A DNA stretch of 64,000 nt from Aliarcobacter sp017996075 (GTDB lineage: Bacteria; Campylobacterota; Campylobacteria; Campylobacterales; Arcobacteraceae). The notes beneath the pieces are model-generated. The model was not told the DNA's origin, made no database searches, and worked only from the letters and a program-made list of their open reading frames with translations. The number at the start of each line of letters is the position of its first letter. The first letter of the stretch is position 1. Location of the stretch: the NCBI RefSeq assembly GCF_051062515.1, contig NZ_JAMXEK010000001.1; one strand, written 5' to 3'. Below are positions 16,547-24,995 of the stretch, piece after piece. The position numbers were made by a program, and so were the translations under genes.

Positions 16547-17962
16547 TTATGATTCTTGATTTATTTTTGCATTTTTTATTGTTAGTAAATCAATTACTAA
16601 AAATAAGAAACCTACAAATGTAACAAGACCCATAACTAATCTCCAACCCATAGCTTGTTTAAACCAAACACTGCTTTGACCAATAAAATATGCTTCCCAA
16701 GTCGCACCAAACTGCGCTCTTTCAATCATAACTTGACCATATCCAGCGATAGTTAAAGCTACTGTCATTCCAACAACTCCAATAGTTATTAAAGCAAATC
16801 CCCATTTTGTAAGACTTGTCATCTTTAACTCTTTTTTAGTACCTTGAACTCCCATATAAAACATTGCAATCATTGCCATTGCAAATGCTCCAAAGAAAGC
16901 TAAGTGACCGTGAGCTGATGTAAATTGTGTACCGTGAGTGTAAATATTCATTTGTGGTAATGTGTGGAAAAATCCCCAAATACCAGCACCTAAAAAGTTA
17001 CCAAAGGCACTTGCACAAAACCATAAAAAAGCTGGAGTATTATTCATTTGAGCTTTTCCACCAGATGCTTCTTGATGACCTTTCTCTTTTCCCCAATCGT
17101 ACATAACATGCACAAACATTGCAACCAAAGGTACAGGTTCAAGTGCAGAGAAAAGTGCTCCAATTTCCCACCAATATTCAGGTGTTCCAATCCAGAAATA
17201 GTGGTGACCGATTCCCAAAATTCCAGAACCAAATAGCATCGCTACTTCAATCCATAACCACATTTCAACAATTTGTCTATTTGCACCAATTATTTTAATC
17301 AATGCCCAACCAATTACAGCTGCAACAAATACTTCCCAAGTAGCCTCAACCCATAGGTGAATTACCCACCACCACCAATATTGGTCAATAGAGATATTAT
17401 TTGTATAAAACATTCCAGCAAGATATAATCCAGCAAGAGCAAGTAAATCAGCCATTAATACTGTAACAATTCCAGTTCTTTCACCTTTTATTGCAGTTAA
17501 ATAAACATTTGCTAAAAAGATTAAAACAACAACAACTATACCAATATCAGCCCATCTAGGAGCTTCAATATACTCTCTTCCTTCATGAATTAGCCAAATA
17601 GATAGCTCATTTGCAGGTCCTACTTGAACTAAAATATATACCAATACTACAACTGTAACAGCCAAAGTTAATACATAAAATCCAAGTTTTCCCAAACCAA
17701 TTCCAACTGTTTCTATTTTAGTCTCATCAGGAAGTAAATAGTAAACAGAACCTATCATTGCATATAAAAGCCAAACAACTAAAGCATTTATATGTACCAT
17801 TCTAGCAACATTGAAATCCAATAGTTCAAATAAAAATCCACTATATACAAACTGAGTCCCAGCAATTAGACCAAATAGTATTTGTGCACCAAAAAGTATT
17901 GCTGCAACTGTAAAATACATTTTTCCTAACTGTTTAGATTGAGATTTCATATTATCTACCAT
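16547..17962 (-). CDS. norB: Nitric oxide reductase, large subunit
   Basis: A 471-residue, 12-span heme-copper-family protein that reduces two NO to N2O. The hallmark WWWWVIHLWVEATWE carries an active-site His and Glu (about residues 190-204), and further His ligands lie in GIGHHYFW and SAHGHLAFFGAF. The frame is open to 18004, but ATG 17962 has GGAGG five bases upstream and gives the usual start, overlapping norC by 11 bases. NorC is a separate gene, so this is a cytochrome-c-dependent cNOR, not the quinol-oxidising fused form. Confidence 0.93.
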   Translation of the reverse strand: MVDNMKSQSKQLGKMYFTVAAILFGAQILFGLIAGTQFVYSGFLFELLDFNVARMVHINALVVWLLYAMIGSVYYLLPDETKIETVGIGLGKLGFYVLTLAVTVVVLVYILVQVGPANELSIWLIHEGREYIEAPRWADIGIVVVVLIFLANVYLTAIKGERTGIVTVLMADLLALAGLYLAGMFYTNNISIDQYWWWWVIHLWVEATWEVFVAAVIGWALIKIIGANRQIVEMWLWIEVAMLFGSGILGIGHHYFWIGTPEYWWEIGALFSALEPVPLVAMFVHVMYDWGKEKGHQEASGGKAQMNNTPAFLWFCASAFGNFLGAGIWGFFHTLPQMNIYTHGTQFTSAHGHLAFFGAFAMAMIAMFYMGVQGTKKELKMTSLTKWGFALITIGVVGMTVALTIAGYGQVMIERAQFGATWEAYFIGQSSVWFKQAMGWRLVMGLVTFVGFLFLVIDLLTIKNAKINQES

Positions 17963-18599
17963 GAATTCCTCCTTCGATTTTCCCAAAGTTTCTAGGGAAA
18001 CCATTTGTATCTATTGATGACATATGTTTTAAAAATGCCACTAAACCTTTTGCTTCATCTGCTGTGATACCAAGATTTGGCATCATTCTCTCATTTGATG
18101 GATTATCAGATGGATGTTGTAAAAATTCAGCTATAGCCTCTTCTTTTGAAGCTTTTCCCATTCTAAGCATATATGAATCCCACATAGGATCAAGCCAAGC
18201 TTTAGTTAAATCAGGAGCATAGTATGCACCGTTTCCAAGTAAAGTATGACAATTCATACAGTTTTTAGTTTGAGAAGCTAATTTTCCCAAATTTAATAAA
18301 GCCATAGCTTCTTCCTCGCTGTAATCATCTCTTCCAAAGAATTTCTCTTTTTCTCCAATTACAGGTACTTCATGACCTCTTTTTTCGCTAAATTCATAAG
18401 AAACTTTATAGTTTATAACAGTTGGAGATGGAACTCTTTTTGTTATCCCACTACTAAGATCTTCTTGCGAACCCATTTTAATTTGACTCATACTGTCAAA
18501 AGTTAGCCAAATTAGTAACATGGCAGCTACACCAGTAACCCAAGCAGCTGATCTTTGCCAAAAACGATTATCTGTCCATACAGACACTTTTTTAGACAT
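17952..18599 (-). CDS. norC: Nitric oxide reductase, cytochrome c subunit
   Basis: A 215-residue membrane-anchored cytochrome that passes electrons to NorB. One N-terminal span (about 18-35) acts as the anchor. The heme motif is CMNCH at 114-118, and the axial Met is in RMMPNLG near 172. The WLDPMWDSYMLRMGKAS and FLKHMSSIDTNGFP segments are typical of NorC. The start ATG follows GGGGGAAGG, and the end overlaps norB by 11 bases, so the two subunits are translationally coupled. Confidence 0.93.
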   Translation of the reverse strand: MSKKVSVWTDNRFWQRSAAWVTGVAAMLLIWLTFDSMSQIKMGSQEDLSSGITKRVPSPTVINYKVSYEFSEKRGHEVPVIGEKEKFFGRDDYSEEEAMALLNLGKLASQTKNCMNCHTLLGNGAYYAPDLTKAWLDPMWDSYMLRMGKASKEEAIAEFLQHPSDNPSNERMMPNLGITADEAKGLVAFLKHMSSIDTNGFPRNFGKIEGGIHGR

Positions 18600-18620
18600 T
18601 GCTACCTTCCCCCTTTTTTA

Positions 18621-18950
18621 TTAATTTTCATACTCTTCTTCTGCTTTGCTGTTCAAATAGTAATAAAGATGAGGTAAAGTAAGATAAGCTATCATAGTGA
18701 TAAATAAAACTTTCCCAACAAAATCTCCTACTTGAAGTCTTGTAGCCATGAAATACATACAGTAAGCTTGAAGTATCCAAAAAAGATATGCAATAGTCAT
18801 ATAAAACTTTTTTAAATAACCCATTTTTACTAAAGTATAAATACCTACAAATAAAGCACCAAAAACAAGTACTAAAGACGATGATAAAAATATAGGTAAA
18901 AAATCATCCAAGGCAATTTCAGGTCTATTCCTAACTACTTCACCTAACAT
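18621..18950 (-). CDS. Small membrane protein leading the nor-nir operon
   Basis: A 109-residue protein with three hydrophobic spans (about 17-40, 50-70 and 78-98) and an acidic C-terminus. It is the first gene after the FNR-type site, 21 bases before norC, with AGGAG before its ATG. I do not recognise the family with certainty. Small membrane proteins in this position are found in other nor clusters and may assist NorCB assembly or electron input. Confidence 0.65.
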   Translation of the reverse strand: MLGEVVRNRPEIALDDFLPIFLSSSLVLVFGALFVGIYTLVKMGYLKKFYMTIAYLFWILQAYCMYFMATRLQVGDFVGKVLFITMIAYLTLPHLYYYLNSKAEEEYEN

Positions 18951-19017
18951 TTTCGACTCCTATTACTTCAAATATTTTTATCTAAATGCATTATATACGA
19001 GAAAAAATATTGCTATA

Positions 19018-19031
19018 TTGATTATAATCAA
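19018..19031. promoter_or_regulatory. Perfect FNR/CRP-family palindrome
   Basis: TTGATTATAATCAA is an exact TTGAT-N4-ATCAA palindrome. It lies 67 bases before the first gene of the nor-nir run and 51 bases before the divergent AMMECR1 gene. This is the known core site of FNR, ANR, DNR and NNR-type regulators, which switch on denitrification genes under low oxygen or NO. Which regulator binds is unknown; none is encoded in the window. Confidence 0.8.
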
Positions 19032-19082
19032 TCATATTTATACTAAAATTGCAAGTGCTTTATAAAAAAATAGGAGATTACA

Positions 19083-19625
19083 ATGGATAAAGATATATTA
19101 ATAAATATAGCAAAAAAATCAATAGAGAGAAAATTTAATAATAAAATAAATATTGATAAAGAAGAGTTATTGAAAAATAGTAACTTTTTAAATGAAAAAA
19201 GGGCAACTTTTGTAACTCTCACTTTAAATAAAGAATTAAGAGGCTGTATAGGAAGTTTAGAAGCAAATAGAACTTTGTTTGATGATTTAGTAAATAATGC
19301 ATATATGGCAGCTTTTGAGGATCCTAGATTTTTAGAGTTAAGTTTTGAAGAGTTTAAAAAAATAGAGATTGAAATATCTATTTTAACACCTCCTATTATA
19401 GTAGAGTACAAAGATTTTGAAGATTTAAAATCAAAAATAAGACCATATATAGATGGCGTTATTATTGAGCAAGATGGAAAAAGAAGTACTTTTTTACCAC
19501 AAGTTTGGGATATGTTACCAAATTTTGATGATTTTTTTGCTCATTTATGCTATAAAGGTGGATTTGAAGTAGATGATAATTTTAAGCCAAAAGTATATAA
19601 ATATGAGGTAGAGAAAATAAAATGA
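19083..19625 (+). CDS. AmmeMemoRadiSam system protein A (AMMECR1)
   Basis: A 180-residue AMMECR1-domain protein. The diagnostic LRGCIGS motif is at about 53-59, with DPRF near 80 and the C-terminal LPQVW at about 140. AMMECR1 proteins usually occur with a Memo protein and a radical-SAM enzyme; the biochemical role is unsettled. The ATG follows AGGAG. Its stop overlaps the Memo gene start by 4 bases. Confidence 0.9.
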   Translation: MDKDILINIAKKSIERKFNNKINIDKEELLKNSNFLNEKRATFVTLTLNKELRGCIGSLEANRTLFDDLVNNAYMAAFEDPRFLELSFEEFKKIEIEISILTPPIIVEYKDFEDLKSKIRPYIDGVIIEQDGKRSTFLPQVWDMLPNFDDFFAHLCYKGGFEVDDNFKPKVYKYEVEKIK

Positions 19626-20407
19626 GCATAAGAAAATCTGTTGTAAGTGGTAGTTTTTATCCAGATACTAAAAAAGAGTTATTACAATATTTTGAAAAAT
19701 TTAATAAAACCAAAGATGATAAAAATAGTTTTAAAAGTATAAATGCAATTATTGTTCCTCATGCTGGATATATTTATAGTGGATTTACAGCAAATAAAGC
19801 TTATAAAATAGCTAGTTTAAATAATTATAAAAGAGTTGTTGTCGTAGGACCTTCTCATAAATTTTGGTTTAGTGGAGCTAGCGTCTGTTTTTATAACGAA
19901 TATGAAACTCCTTTTGGAAATTTAAAAATAGATTTAGAATATTCTAAAGAGTTATTAAACAAATTTGACTTTCTAAGTTTTCAAGATGAGTGTAGCTTTG
20001 AACACTCAACAGAAGTTCAAGTTCCTTTTATAAAATACTATTTTGGGAATATTGATATTGTTGAGATTGTTTATGGTGATATTGATTATTTGAGTTTGGA
20101 AAAAGTGTTTGATTATATTTTGAAATCTAAAGATACACTTTTGGTTGTAAGTAGTGATTTAAGCCATTTTTATTCACAAGAAGATGCTATGAAACTAGAT
20201 TTAATTTGTTTAAATGCAATAACAAATAAAGATTTAAAATCTTTTCAAAATTGTGAGGCTTGTGGTAAAGTTGGATTAGAAGCTATTATTGAATATTCAA
20301 TTAAAAATAATCTTCAAACAAAACTTTTGCATTATTGTACAAGTGCTGATATTTCAAATGATAAAACACGAGTTGTTGGATATACATCAGCAATAATAGG
20401 AGAATAG
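19622..20407 (+). CDS. AmmeMemoRadiSam system protein B (Memo)
   Basis: A 261-residue Memo-family protein, related in fold to non-heme iron dioxygenases. Conserved metal-site segments are visible: IVPHAGYIYSG (about 46-56), VVGPSHKFWFSGA, EHSTEVQVPF (about 126-135) and SSDLSHF (about 179-185), giving the expected His ligands. It is coupled to AMMECR1 by ATGA overlap. The third, radical-SAM partner is not adjacent; the only radical-SAM gene in the window is NirJ. Confidence 0.9.
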   Translation: MSIRKSVVSGSFYPDTKKELLQYFEKFNKTKDDKNSFKSINAIIVPHAGYIYSGFTANKAYKIASLNNYKRVVVVGPSHKFWFSGASVCFYNEYETPFGNLKIDLEYSKELLNKFDFLSFQDECSFEHSTEVQVPFIKYYFGNIDIVEIVYGDIDYLSLEKVFDYILKSKDTLLVVSSDLSHFYSQEDAMKLDLICLNAITNKDLKSFQNCEACGKVGLEAIIEYSIKNNLQTKLLHYCTSADISNDKTRVVGYTSAIIGE

Positions 20408-21166
20408 ATGTTTGTGTTAAAAAAAATTATCGCAGCTTTTTTAATGCCAGTACCAATAGGACTTTTCTTATTGCTTTTGTCTTTATTTTTTTTGCTAAAA
20501 AACTCTTATAAAAAAGCAAAAATATTTTTATTTTTGAGTTTTTTGTGGTTTTCATTAATATCAAATCAAACTATATCAAATATGATAATTCAACCTTTGG
20601 AAAATGCTCATCAATCTTTAAAAACTACACCAAAAGATATAGAGTATATCTTGGTTTTGGGAAATGGTCATAAAACAAATGAAAATTTTGCTATTACATC
20701 TGAGTTAAATACTACAGCTATAAATAGATTAATCGAAGGAATAAGACATTATAAAAATTTAAAAAGTAATGAATCAAATGTAAAACTTATAGTTAGTGGA
20801 TATAGTTTTGATGACCCAAACTCTCACGCCCAAATGCAAAAAAGATTGGCTATAGCTTTAGGTGTAAATGAAGCAGATATTATTACACTTGATACTCCAA
20901 AAGATACAAAAGAAGAGGCAATAGAGAGTAAAAAAATAACAGATGGTAAAAAACTAATTCTTGTAACAACTGCAAGCCATATGAAAAGAGCTTCGCTTTT
21001 ATTTAAAAAAGAGGGCTTGGAAATTGTAGAAAGTCCAACAAATCATAAATATTTTGTAAGTACATACCCATCCTCATATTTTAGTGGAACAAATATAAAA
21101 AAAGTTGAGTTAGCATTTCATGAGTATTTAGGTATTTTTTATTCATATTTAAGAGGCGAAATTTAA
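20408..21166 (+). CDS. ElyC/SanA/YdcF-type envelope protein
   Basis: A 252-residue DUF218-family membrane protein. Two N-terminal spans (about 10-30 and 36-55) precede the cytoplasmic or periplasmic domain with YILVLGNGH, VKLIVSGY and LILVTTASHMKRASLLF, the usual conserved strands and HMxRA motif. E. coli ElyC affects peptidoglycan precursor lipid recycling. It starts directly after the Memo stop codon, so the three genes probably form one transcript. Confidence 0.85.
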   Translation: MFVLKKIIAAFLMPVPIGLFLLLLSLFFLLKNSYKKAKIFLFLSFLWFSLISNQTISNMIIQPLENAHQSLKTTPKDIEYILVLGNGHKTNENFAITSELNTTAINRLIEGIRHYKNLKSNESNVKLIVSGYSFDDPNSHAQMQKRLAIALGVNEADIITLDTPKDTKEEAIESKKITDGKKLILVTTASHMKRASLLFKKEGLEIVESPTNHKYFVSTYPSSYFSGTNIKKVELAFHEYLGIFYSYLRGEI

Positions 21167-21222
21167 AAGAATTAATCCAATATTTGATACTATTGCAACA
21201 AAGTTGCAAATAAAGGTTATAA

Positions 21223-21963
21223 GTGGATTTAATAAATATTAAAAATCTATTTTTTAAGTATCAAAAAACAGAAGTTTTAGAAAATGTAAATTTAACAATT
21301 AAAGATGATGATTTTTTGGCAATAATTGGACCAAATGGTGGTGGAAAATCAACTCTTTTAAAGTTAATCCTTGGTCTTTTACCACTTCAAAGTGGAACGA
21401 TAGAAAAAAATATAGAAAATAATCAAGTAGGATATGTTCCGCAAAATACCAATTTAAATATTGATTTTCCAATTACTGCTTTAGAAGTAGTTTTAATGGG
21501 TCATATAAGTTCTAAAAAAAGATTATTTGGTTATTCAAAAGATGAGATCTCTTGTGCAATAGAATCTTTAAATCAAGTTGGGATGAAAGATTTTGCAAAT
21601 AAAAAAATAGGTGATTTAAGTGGAGGTCAAAGACAAAGAGTTTTTATAGCACGTGCACTTTGTTCAAATCCAAAAATTATGCTTTTGGATGAACCAACTG
21701 CAAGTATTGATGTAAAAGGGCAGCAAGAGATTTATGAACTTTTAAGAGAGTTAAATAAAACTATTTGTATTGTTGTTGTAAGTCATGATTTATCAATTCT
21801 TTTAAATTATGCAAAAAATGTAGCTCATGTAAATAGAGGTTTGGTTTATCACAGTCTTGCTGAGGTTCAAAAAAATGTTACTTTAGCTGATGATCATTTG
21901 TGTGAGGTTGAACTTTTATCAGCTTTAGGTAAAACACAAATTTGCTGTAACCATGTACACTAA
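21223..21963 (+). CDS. Metal ABC transporter ATPase (ZnuC/MntB-like)
   Basis: A 246-residue ATPase with Walker A GPNGGGKST, signature LSGGQRQR, Walker B MLLDEP and H-loop VVSHD. The segment YVPQNTNLNIDFPITALEVVLMGH is typical of zinc/manganese uptake ATPases. The C-terminus ends in HVH with several His and Cys (DDHLCEVE, CCNHVH), which may sense or bind metal. The start is GTG 21223 with AAGG upstream. The permease follows 15 bases later, but no substrate-binding protein is adjacent. Confidence 0.9.
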   Translation: MDLINIKNLFFKYQKTEVLENVNLTIKDDDFLAIIGPNGGGKSTLLKLILGLLPLQSGTIEKNIENNQVGYVPQNTNLNIDFPITALEVVLMGHISSKKRLFGYSKDEISCAIESLNQVGMKDFANKKIGDLSGGQRQRVFIARALCSNPKIMLLDEPTASIDVKGQQEIYELLRELNKTICIVVVSHDLSILLNYAKNVAHVNRGLVYHSLAEVQKNVTLADDHLCEVELLSALGKTQICCNHVH

Positions 21964-21978
21964 AAAGGTAAAAATATA

Positions 21979-22779
21979 ATGTTTGAAATTTTACAATATG
22001 ATTTTATTCAAAATGCTTTGATAGCTGGAATTTTAATCTCAATAGCAGCTGGAATAATTGGAACTTTGGTTGTGGTAAATAAGATTACTTTTTTAACTGG
22101 TGGAATAGCTCACAGTGCTTATGGAGGAATAGGAATAGCGATATTTTTAGGAATCCCAGTTTTATTTGGAGCAACTATTTTTGCAGTTCTAACTGCAATA
22201 ATAATCGCCATTATTACTTTGAAAAATAGAAGCAGAATAGATGCAATCATTGGGATGATGTGGGCAAGTGGAATGGCTATTGGAATTATATTTGTGGATT
22301 TAACTTCTGGATACAATGTAGATTTAATGAGTTATTTATTTGGAAGTATCATTGCTGTTTCAAGCGAAGATATAATTTATATGACTATTTTGGATATTTT
22401 TATTATAGCAATTGTTGTATATTTTTATAAAGAGATTTTATCTGTATCTTATGATAGTGAGTTTGCAAGTTTACGAGGTATAAATGTAAAGTTTTTTTAT
22501 ACACTAATTCTTATATTATCAGCACTTTGTGTAGTTGCTGCTATAAAAGCTGTAGGACTTATTTTGGTAATTGCACTTCTTACAATTCCAACATATTTAG
22601 CTGAAACTTTTGCTACAAAATTATCTTCTATGATGATTATTAGTTCAATTTTAGCTACAATGTTTACAATATCTGGTCTTGTAGTCTCATATTTTTATGA
22701 TATAAGTTCAGGAGCAAGTATAATAATGGTCGCAGTTGTTGCTTTAGGAGTTGTAAAGCTAATAAAATATAAAAAATAA
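21979..22779 (+). CDS. Metal ABC transporter permease (ZnuB-like)
   Basis: A 266-residue ABC-3 family inner-membrane permease with about eight hydrophobic spans. ITFLTGGIAHSAYGGIGIA and SSEDIIYMTILDI match the zinc/manganese permease family. With the ATPase it would import Zn2+, Mn2+ or Fe2+; specificity cannot be read from the permease. The periplasmic binding component must be encoded elsewhere. Confidence 0.9.
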   Translation: MFEILQYDFIQNALIAGILISIAAGIIGTLVVVNKITFLTGGIAHSAYGGIGIAIFLGIPVLFGATIFAVLTAIIIAIITLKNRSRIDAIIGMMWASGMAIGIIFVDLTSGYNVDLMSYLFGSIIAVSSEDIIYMTILDIFIIAIVVYFYKEILSVSYDSEFASLRGINVKFFYTLILILSALCVVAAIKAVGLILVIALLTIPTYLAETFATKLSSMMIISSILATMFTISGLVVSYFYDISSGASIIMVAVVALGVVKLIKYKK

Positions 22780-22801
22780 AAAAGAAAGAACGGAAAAACC
22801 A

Positions 22802-23635
22802 ATGAAAAAAATAGATGACAAAATTAAACAAGGTGTTGTAAATACTTTAAAAGTAAATAGAGTTAGCGAACCTGGAATTTATCTGATTAGTGGAGATGAA
22901 ACGGAAGTTTTATTACCAAATGCTTATGTAAAAAAAGAGATGGCAATTGATAGTTTACTAGATGTTTTTATATATACAGATAGTGAAGATAGACTAGTTG
23001 CTACTACTTTAAAACCATATTTGTATTTAAATGAATTTGCAAATTTAAAAATTGTTGATAGTGCAAAATTTGGTTATTTTGTAGATATTGGCTTAGCAAA
23101 AGATTTATTGGTTCCAAAAAATAGACAAAAAGGAACTTACAATATTGGTTCATATAAAGTTTTACAAATGCAATTTGATGAAAGAACAAGTAGATTAATA
23201 GCAAGTGAAAAATATATACTAGAAGAAGAGCCAAAAAATTTAAAACAAGGTGATGAAGTAGAGATTATTTTATATTCAAAAACTCCACTAGGATTTAAAG
23301 TAATAGTAAATAATCTTTTTGATGGTATGATCTTTCACTCTGAAATTTTTGAAAATTTAAAAATAGGGGATAAAAAAAGAGCCTATATAAAAAATCTTAG
23401 AGAAGATAAAAAGCTAGATATTTCATTACAAAAAATAGGTGAAAAAGTAGATTCTAATAAAGTTTTAGAGATTTTAAAAGCAAACGGTGGAGTATTAAAT
23501 TTCACATATAAAAGTGATGCTGAAGATATAAAAAATATGTTTGCTATGAGTAAAAAAGCTTTTAAAGCAACTTTGACGAAGCTAATTGATGAGAAAAAAA
23601 TAAACTTGGAAAATGATAGAATTTGTTTGATTTAA
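22802..23635 (+). CDS. CvfB-like S1 RNA-binding protein
   Basis: A 277-residue protein with tandem OB/S1-type domains (about 10-65, 70-130 and 145-212) and a C-terminal winged-helix-like segment (about 220-277). KFGYFVDIGLAKDLLVPKNRQ and GDEVEIILYSKTPLGFKVIVN are characteristic of CvfB/YitL proteins, which bind RNA and influence expression of virulence factors in Gram-positives. The ATG follows an AAAGAACGG stretch. It is likely part of the ElyC-metal transporter transcript, or at least close behind it. Confidence 0.82.
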   Translation: MKKIDDKIKQGVVNTLKVNRVSEPGIYLISGDETEVLLPNAYVKKEMAIDSLLDVFIYTDSEDRLVATTLKPYLYLNEFANLKIVDSAKFGYFVDIGLAKDLLVPKNRQKGTYNIGSYKVLQMQFDERTSRLIASEKYILEEEPKNLKQGDEVEIILYSKTPLGFKVIVNNLFDGMIFHSEIFENLKIGDKKRAYIKNLREDKKLDISLQKIGEKVDSNKVLEILKANGGVLNFTYKSDAEDIKNMFAMSKKAFKATLTKLIDEKKINLENDRICLI

Positions 23636-23636
23636 A

Positions 23637-23657
23637 TTAAGACAAATCTTATCCTAA
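23637..23657. promoter_or_regulatory. 21-bp palindrome upstream of tpx (shared with suf)
   Basis: TTAAGACAA, ATC, TTATCCTAA form a 9-3-9 inverted repeat with one strong mismatch pair, 74 bases before tpx. The same element with the same spacing occurs at 50646-50666 in the suf/NifU promoter. It is a candidate operator for a shared redox or iron regulator. Part of it overlaps a possible -10 region. Confidence 0.55.
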
Positions 23658-23731
23658 TTGAATATAATTTCAGTTAAATATCTTAAATAAGATTTTTTGA
23701 TTGATTGAAATTTATATAAAAAGGAAATAAA

Positions 23732-24271
23732 ATGGCAACAGTAAAATTTAAAGGTGAATTAGAAGTAAATTTAAGTGGAACAGAGTTAAATGTTGGAGAT
23801 ATAGCTCCTGTTGTAACTGGTGTTGGAGCAGATTTAAGTGATATTACTATAGGTGGACAACGTGGAATGGCTCAAGTTATTATTGCAGTTCCATCTCTTG
23901 ATACTGGTGTTTGTGCATCAGAAGCTAGAAGATTTAATGTTGAAGCTTCAAAATTAGATCATGTAGAAGTTGTTATCGTATCTATGGATTTACCATTTGC
24001 TATGAAAAGATTTTGTACAACAGAAGGGATTGAAAACCTAAAAGTTGCATCTGATTTTAGAGCAAAAGCATTTGCAAAATCTTATGGTGTTTTACAAGCA
24101 AATGGTCCTTTAGCAGGACTTACTGCAAGAGCTGTATTTATAGTAAATCCATCTGGAAAAATTACATATAAAGAGATTGTTCCTGAAATAACTCAAGAAC
24201 CAAATTATGATGCTGTTTTAGCAGCAATAACTGAAGCATCTTCTACTTCTTGTTGTGGAAGTTGTCACTAA
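23732..24271 (+). CDS. tpx: Thiol peroxidase with Cys-rich tail
   Basis: A 179-residue atypical 2-Cys peroxiredoxin that reduces hydroperoxides using thioredoxin. The peroxidatic Cys61 is in PSLDTGVCASEARRFN and the resolving Cys95 in MKRFCTTEGI, the standard spacing. Family length is about 165; here the extra C-terminal residues end in SCCGSCH, a cluster of three Cys and a His that could bind metal or relay thiols. The ATG follows AAAAGGAAA. It is monocistronic, with a strong terminator behind it and the 21-bp palindrome in front. Confidence 0.93.
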   Translation: MATVKFKGELEVNLSGTELNVGDIAPVVTGVGADLSDITIGGQRGMAQVIIAVPSLDTGVCASEARRFNVEASKLDHVEVVIVSMDLPFAMKRFCTTEGIENLKVASDFRAKAFAKSYGVLQANGPLAGLTARAVFIVNPSGKITYKEIVPEITQEPNYDAVLAAITEASSTSCCGSCH

Positions 24272-24278
24272 AAAACTT

Positions 24279-24318
24279 TTTTAGGTAAGAATTTCTTACC
24301 TAAAATACTCTTTTTTTT
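24279..24318 (+). terminator. Rho-independent terminator of tpx
   Basis: TTTTAGGTAAG (24279-24289) and CTTACCTAAAA (24295-24305) form an 11-bp perfect stem, followed within 6 bases by eight T residues (24311-24318). Confidence 0.9.
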
Positions 24319-24376
24319 ATCTACTATTAATTAAAAAGCTGTATCATTATTTAAATCTCTAAAAAAAGGATTAGCT

Positions 24377-24991
24377 ATGAAAAAAATAATTAAATCTATA
24401 TTTGTATTAATGCTGAGTTTCTCATTTTCAAATGCTTCATTGGTAGAAGATGGTTATATTGAGCTTGAAAAAGGAAATGTTTTAGAAGCTGCAAATATAT
24501 TTAAAGTTTCATGCGAAAAAGGTGCATTTGCTGGATGTTATAATCTAGGGTTAATGTATTTTAAAGGTGAACATATCGCCAAAAACTATACAAAAGCAGA
24601 AGAGTATTTTTCAAAAGCTTGTGTGCAAGGTCATCAAAATGCATGCTACAATTTAGCAAATATGTATGAAAAAGGCTTAGGTGTAGAAAAAGATAACTTT
24701 AAAGCTGTTGATTTATATATAAAAACTTGTAAAAATGGTGTAAGTTCTTCTTGTTTTAATTTAGCAATTATGTATAAAAATGGAAATGGAGTGGAAAAAG
24801 ATGATTTTAGAGCAGTTGATTTTTATACAAAAGCCTGTGAAATGAATCATCAAAAAGCTTGCTATAATCTTGGGGTTATGTATCTTGAAGGGGATTTTTT
24901 AGCTATAAATAAAACAAAAGCAAAAGAGTATTTTGAAAAATCTTGTGAGCTTGGATATAGTAATGCTTGTAAAGAGCTTGGAAAACTTTGA
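24377..24991 (+). CDS. Sel1-repeat, cysteine-rich exported protein (Hcp-like)
   Basis: A 204-residue exported protein with a signal peptide (cleavage near 20) and five Sel1-like repeats of 36 residues. Repeats carry paired cysteines seven to eight residues apart (CEKGAFAGC, CVQGHQNAC, CKNGVSSSC, CEMNHQKAC, CELGYSNAC), each pair expected to form a disulfide, as in Helicobacter cysteine-rich Hcp proteins. Those bind host or peptidoglycan-related ligands, but the role here is unknown. It stands alone between tpx and nnrS. Confidence 0.88.
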   Translation: MKKIIKSIFVLMLSFSFSNASLVEDGYIELEKGNVLEAANIFKVSCEKGAFAGCYNLGLMYFKGEHIAKNYTKAEEYFSKACVQGHQNACYNLANMYEKGLGVEKDNFKAVDLYIKTCKNGVSSSCFNLAIMYKNGNGVEKDDFRAVDFYTKACEMNHQKACYNLGVMYLEGDFLAINKTKAKEYFEKSCELGYSNACKELGKL

Positions 24992-24995
24992 ATTA

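Noticed and set aside
17044..17236. Short frames on both strands within norB
   Set aside because: They lie inside the conserved norB coding region and have no independent support.
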